From DASQHM01 sp035632095 (GTDB lineage: Bacteria; Pseudomonadota; Alphaproteobacteria; Ferrovibrionales; Ferrovibrionaceae): a stretch of 10,028 bases of DNA. The DNA lies in assembly GCA_035632095.1 (NCBI GenBank), contig DASQHM010000163.1, positions 1-10,028 of the forward strand, read 5' to 3'. Of this stretch, positions 6,676 to 10,028 are shown piece after piece; the first letter of the stretch is position 1, and each line of letters begins with the position of its first letter. A model generated the notes under the pieces. The model was not told where the DNA came from, ran no database searches, and worked only from the letters and a program-made list of their open reading frames with translations. The position numbers were made by a program, and so were the translations under genes.

Positions 6676-6885
6676 ATGCCTTATAGCAGCAACGACGACT
6701 TGCCCGATTCCATCCGGCGCCATTTGCCGGTACATGCGCAGTCGATTTTTCGCGAGGCGTTCAACCACGCCTGGGAGACCTATCGGGCCAGAGCCGATCG
6801 CGAGGCGATCGCGCGCCGGGTCGCGTGGGCGGCGGTCAAGCGAGGCTACGAGAAAATCGGCCGCGACTGGGCGCCGAAGGCCTGA
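6676..6885 (+). CDS. ChaB-family small protein
   Basis: A 69-residue cytoplasmic protein of the ChaB fold. Family features are the N-terminal LPDSIRRHLPVHAQSIFREAFNHAWETY (residues 9-36) and the following Ala/Arg-rich helix ending AWAAVKRGYEKIGRDW. E. coli ChaB is named as a putative cation transport regulator, but its biochemical role is uncertain, and no chaA transporter is present here. AGGAAG (6664-6669), 6 bases before the ATG, is a good ribosome binding site. It follows the RNase by 43 bases on the same strand and is probably the last gene of the run; it converges with the CBS/BON gene 25 bases on, where I see no strong terminator. Confidence 0.88.
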   Translation: MPYSSNDDLPDSIRRHLPVHAQSIFREAFNHAWETYRARADREAIARRVAWAAVKRGYEKIGRDWAPKA

Positions 6886-6910
6886 CGGCACGCCCTGCCC
6901 GGCATCCGCC

Positions 6911-7633
6911 TCAGTGTATGTCGTCGCTTGCCGGCATCACGAAGCCGGACATCGGCTCGACCCAGGTCAGATGGTCGAGGACCTGCCTCACGCCGCTGAT
7001 GTTTTCGGCCAAGACGCGGCACGCCTGACGCTCCCGGTCGTCCAGAACCGCGCCCCAAAGATGCACGACCCCGTCGCGAACCACCACGTTGATCCCCGTC
7101 CGCGGCGCCCAGGGCTGCTTGTCGATTTCCGAGAGGATTTTTTGGCGGAGCGTCGCGTCGCCTTCGGGGGCGGCCGGCGCCTTGACCGCGCCGGCGATGG
7201 CGGCAAGCCCCTGCAGCAGGCTGGCTCGGCTGGCGATCCCCACCAATGTGCCGGCCCGGAACACGGGCACGCGCTTGATGCGGTTCTTCTCCATGGTCTC
7301 GACCACATCGGCGAGCGGCGCCGTTTCCTCGACCCCGATGACCTCGTGAGTCATGACGTCCCGCACCTTGCGGGTGTGCGCCGATACGTACTCTGCGGCC
7401 AGCCTTCCGGGCCCGATCAAGAACTCGAGCCAATGCGGCCGGTGCCGCTCGGTTCCGGTCTCGGCGCGGCGAAGAAAGTCGCCCTCGGTCACCATCCCCA
7501 CGACGACGCCAGACCGGTCCATGACGGGAAGTCCGCTGATGCGGTTCTTCAGCATGATGGCGATCGCCTCCCCGACCGTCGCATCGGGCGCGACGGTGAC
7601 CACGTTCCGCGTCATGATGTCTGCAACTTTCAT
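6911..7633 (-). CDS. CBS-CBS-BON domain protein
   Basis: A 240-residue protein with a tandem CBS pair (about 1-57, DIMTRNVVTVAPDATVGEAIAIM; and 87-145, VRDVMTHEVIGVEE) followed by a BON domain (about 160-226, ending VRQVLDHLTWVEP). CBS pairs usually bind adenine nucleotides and report energy state; BON domains commonly contact membranes or envelope partners. There is no signal peptide, so it is probably cytoplasmic with a membrane-associating end; this is inference. The ATG at 7633 begins the CBS fold exactly (MKVADIMT), with AGGCGG just upstream. A consensus FNR/FixK box lies 65 bp upstream, and CAGTAT (7676-7671) sits 31 bp from the box centre, the spacing expected of a class II activated promoter. 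It is divergent from the universal stress gene. Confidence 0.9.
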   Translation of the reverse strand: MKVADIMTRNVVTVAPDATVGEAIAIMLKNRISGLPVMDRSGVVVGMVTEGDFLRRAETGTERHRPHWLEFLIGPGRLAAEYVSAHTRKVRDVMTHEVIGVEETAPLADVVETMEKNRIKRVPVFRAGTLVGIASRASLLQGLAAIAGAVKAPAAPEGDATLRQKILSEIDKQPWAPRTGINVVVRDGVVHLWGAVLDDRERQACRVLAENISGVRQVLDHLTWVEPMSGFVMPASDDIH

Positions 7634-7697
7634 GGCATCCGCCTGTTACGAGTTTCGCTCCGGCCACGGCATACTGGCGATTGCCGCCAATTATGCC

Positions 7698-7711
7698 TTG
7701 ATCTGCGTCAA
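7698..7711. promoter_or_regulatory. Consensus FNR/FixK box
   Basis: TTGAT-CTGC-GTCAA is a full match to the FNR/FixK/DNR-type site (TTGAT-N4-RTCAA). It is centred between two divergent genes, 71 bp from the leftward ATG codon (7633) and 155 bp from the rightward one (7860). For the leftward CBS/BON gene, the CAGTAT -10 candidate gives about -41.5 geometry. For the rightward stress gene, the candidate -10 at 7775-7780 would put the site near -82. Confidence 0.75.
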
Positions 7712-7751
7712 ACCCACGTTTCCACCGGCTTGCGCCATGTCAATGCGGGGG

Positions 7752-7780
7752 GTTAGAGCCCTGCGACATTGTTGCATATT
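7752..7780 (+). promoter_or_regulatory. Weak candidate promoter for the universal stress gene
   Basis: GTTAGA (7752-7757) and CATATT (7775-7780) are separated by 17 bp, matching the -35 and -10 consensus at 3 and 4 of 6 positions. The implied start near 7787 falls inside the stem-loop at 7783-7802 and leaves a leader of about 73 bases. The matches are modest, so this is tentative. Confidence 0.25.
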
Positions 7781-7782
7781 GG

Positions 7783-7802
7783 CAAGGCCTCCGCAGGCCT
7801 TG
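7783..7802 (+). other. Perfect 8-bp stem-loop in the stress-gene leader
   Basis: CAAGGCCT (7783-7790) and AGGCCTTG (7795-7802) pair perfectly around the loop CCGC. No T-run follows, so it is not an intrinsic terminator. It lies 57 bases upstream of the ATG and may be a leader RNA structure or a palindromic operator. Confidence 0.5.
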
Positions 7803-7859
7803 GTCGGCGATACCGGCGCGAGCGGGAGCAGCCGTGACCGCCAACGAAAGGAGCAAATT

Positions 7860-8723
7860 ATGACATTGCGGCATATCTTGGTCCCGATGCTCGGCGTGGT
7901 CGACGACACGCCGGCATTGTCGACCGCTTTCGGCATCGCCAAAACCGTCGGCGCGCATGTCGAGGCGCTCTTTCCCGCCATGGATCCGCGGCAGGCCGCC
8001 GCCTATGGCGGCTATGTGTCGCCGTTCATTCTCGACCGCATCATGAAGGAAACCGATGCGGACAACGCGCGCCGGCGCGAACAGACGAGCACGCTGTTTG
8101 CAAAGCTCGTGCGCGAGCACGGCGTCCATTTGCGCGACCAACCCGGAACGCCGGGCCAGGCGAGCGCAGCCTATCTGGAACGGATCGGCGAGCCGAACGG
8201 ATTGGTCGTGGATGCCGGGCGGCTCAGCGACCTCATCATCATCGAGCTGCTGCGGGAGGATAAGCAGATCGAGTTCAATCCGCTGCTCGAGGTCGTGCTG
8301 CGCGACACCGGCAAGCCGGTCTTGCTGGTGCCGCGGGCCATGCCGTCGGGATTCGCCAAGACCATCGCCATCGCCTGGAACGGGTCGGTCCAGGCGACAC
8401 GGGCAGTCGGCTTCGCGATGCCGCTGCTTGAACGGGCAAGCAATGTGGTTGTGCTCACGGTCGAAGGCGAACGGCTCTTTGGCCCGACAGCCAAGGAACT
8501 GGCCGCGGCTTTGTCGTGGCATGGCGTCGCCGCATCCACCTGCCAGCTGCCGGCGTCCGACCAAGCCCAGGGGCAAGCCCTGCTGACCGCCGCCAAGCAC
8601 AACAGCGCCGACCTCATGGTCCTCGGAGCTTATACGCATGGCGAATTGCGCCGGCTGTTGTTCGGCGGCGTGACCGGCGAGTTGCTGGCCAAGAGCCCGC
8701 TGCCGCTGCTCATGGCCCACTGA
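7860..8723 (+). CDS. Universal stress protein, two UspA domains
   Basis: A 287-residue cytoplasmic stress protein with tandem Usp domains. The first (about 1-158) opens with MTLRHILVPMLGVVDD and closes with GKPVLLVPRA; the second (about 165-287) opens with KTIAIAWNGSVQATRAV and closes with SPLPLLMAH. The second domain keeps a nucleotide-loop-like GAYTHGELRRLLFGGVTGEL (256-275), close to the GAYGHSRLRELxxGG pattern but with Thr at the usual second Gly. The ATG at 7860 has AAAGGAG (7847-7853) 6 bases upstream; the frame is open much further upstream, but that part crosses the intergenic region and the opposite-strand gene. It has a consensus FNR/FixK box upstream, as known for Usp genes in several anaerobic-response regulons, and ftsH follows 36 bases after the stop, likely in the same operon. 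Confidence 0.92.
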   Translation: MTLRHILVPMLGVVDDTPALSTAFGIAKTVGAHVEALFPAMDPRQAAAYGGYVSPFILDRIMKETDADNARRREQTSTLFAKLVREHGVHLRDQPGTPGQASAAYLERIGEPNGLVVDAGRLSDLIIIELLREDKQIEFNPLLEVVLRDTGKPVLLVPRAMPSGFAKTIAIAWNGSVQATRAVGFAMPLLERASNVVVLTVEGERLFGPTAKELAAALSWHGVAASTCQLPASDQAQGQALLTAAKHNSADLMVLGAYTHGELRRLLFGGVTGELLAKSPLPLLMAH

Positions 8724-8759
8724 ACCGGTCGACAGATTGGTGTCGGGAGACGCAGGGCG

Positions 8760-10028
8760 ATGGAAAAGAAGACGCAGTTCCATGTGTGGTACCTGGTCCT
8801 GGCGGCGATCGGCGTGCTCTTGGTGCAGAGCTTCTGGATGCAGAGTCAGCAGGTCGCGCAGATTCCCTATAGCGAATTCCAGAAGTACTTGACCGAAGGC
8901 AAGATCGCCGACATTGCCGTTTCGTCGAACATAATCCACGGGACGCTCAAGGAGCCGACCGATGGCCGGCGCGAATTCATCACTGTGCGCGTGGATCCCG
9001 ATTTTGCTCGGGACCTGGATAAATACGGCGTCACGTTCAGCGGCGAGATACCCAGCACCTTTCTGAGGGATCTTCTCTCGTGGATCGTGCCGGTCGGCGC
9101 ATTCTTCCTGCTGTGGATGTTCGTGTTCCGCCGCATCGCCGAGAAGCAGGGCTTCGGCAGCGGATTGATGTCCATCGGCAAGAGCAAGGCGAAGGTCTAC
9201 GTGGAGACCGACACAAAGGTCACCTTCGCCGATGTCGCCGGCGTAGACGAGGCCAAGGCCGAACTGGCCGAAGTTATCGCCTTCCTGAAGGATCCCAAGA
9301 CCTACGGCCGGCTCGGCGCGCGCATACCGAAGGGCGTGCTGCTGGTCGGGCCGCCCGGAACCGGAAAGACGCTGCTGGCGCGGGCGGTCGCAGGCGAAGC
9401 CGAGGTGCCGTTCTTCTCGATCAGCGGCTCTGAATTCGTCGAGATGTTCGTCGGCGTCGGCGCCGCGCGCGTGCGCGACCTGTTTGAACAGGCGCGGCAG
9501 AAGGCCCCGGCGATCATTTTCATCGACGAGCTCGACGCTCTTGGCCGCGCGCGGGGCGTGTTCGGTTACGGCGGCGGCCATGACGAAAAAGAGCAGACGC
9601 TGAACCAGCTCCTGGCGGAAATGGATGGCTTCGACGCCAGCTCGGGACTGATCCTGCTCGCTGCCACCAATCGCCCCGAGATTCTCGATCCCGCGCTGCT
9701 CCGCGCCGGACGCTTCGACCGGCAGGTTCTGGTCGACCGCCCCGATAAAGCCGGCCGCGTGCAGATCCTCGCCGTCCACCTGAAGAAGGTCGCCGCAGGC
9801 ATGGACATCGAACCCGACAAGATAGCGGCGCTTACGCCCGGGTTCAGCGGCGCCGATCTGGCCAACCTGGTCAATGAAGCAGCCCTATCCGCCACGCGGC
9901 GCAACGCAAGCGAAGTCGCCATGGTGGATTTCACCATCGCCGTGGAACGCATCGTCGCCGGCCTCGAGAAGAAGAGCCGCATCCTCGGACCGAAGGAGCG
10001 GGAGATCGTCGCAGCTCATGAAATGGGC
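8760..10028 (+). CDS. ftsH: FtsH-family membrane AAA+ metalloprotease (3' truncated by window)
   Basis: An ATP-dependent inner-membrane zinc protease that extracts and degrades damaged membrane and regulatory proteins. The 423 residues present show, in order: a transmembrane segment (about 9-28), a periplasmic region with IPYSEFQKYLTEGKI, a second transmembrane segment (about 107-124), Walker A GPPGTGKT (197-204), pore motif FVG (230-232), Walker B IIFIDELDA (252-260) and the second region of homology ATNRPEILDPALLRAGRFDRQ (302-322). The window ends after AAHEMG, so only the first part of HEXXH is seen and the protease domain is missing. DELDALGRARG replaces the more usual DEIDAVGRQRG, and the N terminus MEKKTQFHVWYLVLA differs from housekeeping FtsH, so this may be an extra, stress-linked paralogue. 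AGGG lies just upstream of the ATG. It follows the stress gene by 36 bases. Confidence 0.95.
   Translation, partial: MEKKTQFHVWYLVLAAIGVLLVQSFWMQSQQVAQIPYSEFQKYLTEGKIADIAVSSNIIHGTLKEPTDGRREFITVRVDPDFARDLDKYGVTFSGEIPSTFLRDLLSWIVPVGAFFLLWMFVFRRIAEKQGFGSGLMSIGKSKAKVYVETDTKVTFADVAGVDEAKAELAEVIAFLKDPKTYGRLGARIPKGVLLVGPPGTGKTLLARAVAGEAEVPFFSISGSEFVEMFVGVGAARVRDLFEQARQKAPAIIFIDELDALGRARGVFGYGGGHDEKEQTLNQLLAEMDGFDASSGLILLAATNRPEILDPALLRAGRFDRQVLVDRPDKAGRVQILAVHLKKVAAGMDIEPDKIAALTPGFSGADLANLVNEAALSATRRNASEVAMVDFTIAVERIVAGLEKKSRILGPKEREIVAAHEMG

Noticed and set aside
7353..7859. N-terminal extension of the universal stress protein by 169 codons
   Set aside because: It covers the 5' part of the opposite-strand CBS/BON gene and the intergenic region with the FNR box; the ATG at 7860 has a good ribosome site and starts the Usp fold exactly.
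7740..9779. 679-codon open frame on the minus strand across the Usp and FtsH genes
   Set aside because: It is antisense to two well-recognised genes and has no family-like motif; long opposite-strand frames are common in GC-rich coding DNA.
1..10028. CRISPR arrays, tRNA or rRNA genes, insertion sequences, attachment sites
   Set aside because: No regularly spaced repeats, no tRNA-like cloverleaf, no transposase or integrase and no paired terminal repeats were seen on reading both strands.

Overview
The window is GC-rich, densely coded bacterial DNA. Its protein families and its FNR/FixK-type half-sites (TTGAT-N4-RTCAA) suggest an alphaproteobacterium able to grow at low oxygen, perhaps Rhodospirillales or Hyphomicrobiales. 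That placement is inference from style and gene content, not from a marker gene.

Left part (1-2946): what may be the tail of an upstream gene, then a leader with an exact TATAAT and a stem-loop, then a secreted diheme c-type cytochrome of the c4 type (191-787). It converges on a minus-strand pair: an ABC-type membrane domain lacking its ATPase half (1849-2946), followed by an endonuclease/exonuclease/phosphatase-fold hydrolase (801-1781).

Centre (2947-6885): a 283-base divergent intergenic region carries two near-consensus FNR/FixK boxes 53 bp apart and a 25-bp inverted repeat. It faces a plus-strand run of four closely packed genes: a small conserved hypothetical protein, an AMP/thymidine phosphorylase of the archaeal-like long form, a beta-CASP metallo-beta-lactamase RNase whose start overlaps the phosphorylase stop (ATGATG), and a ChaB-family small protein.

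Right part (6911-10028): a minus-strand CBS-CBS-BON protein and a plus-strand double-domain universal stress protein diverge from a 226-base intergenic region holding a consensus FNR/FixK box (TTGATCTGCGTCAA, 7698-7711) and a perfect 8-bp stem-loop. A membrane AAA+ protease of the FtsH family follows the stress gene by 36 bases and runs off the window end, just before the last His of its HEXXH zinc motif.

Taken together this looks like a low-oxygen or energy-stress island. Nucleotide salvage by phosphorolysis is coupled to an RNA-cleaving enzyme, alongside stress sensing (Usp, CBS), an envelope BON protein, protein quality control (FtsH) and electron transfer (cytochrome c). The FNR-box pattern on both divergent promoters is the sequence evidence for shared control. 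The functional link between the phosphorylase and the RNase is inference.
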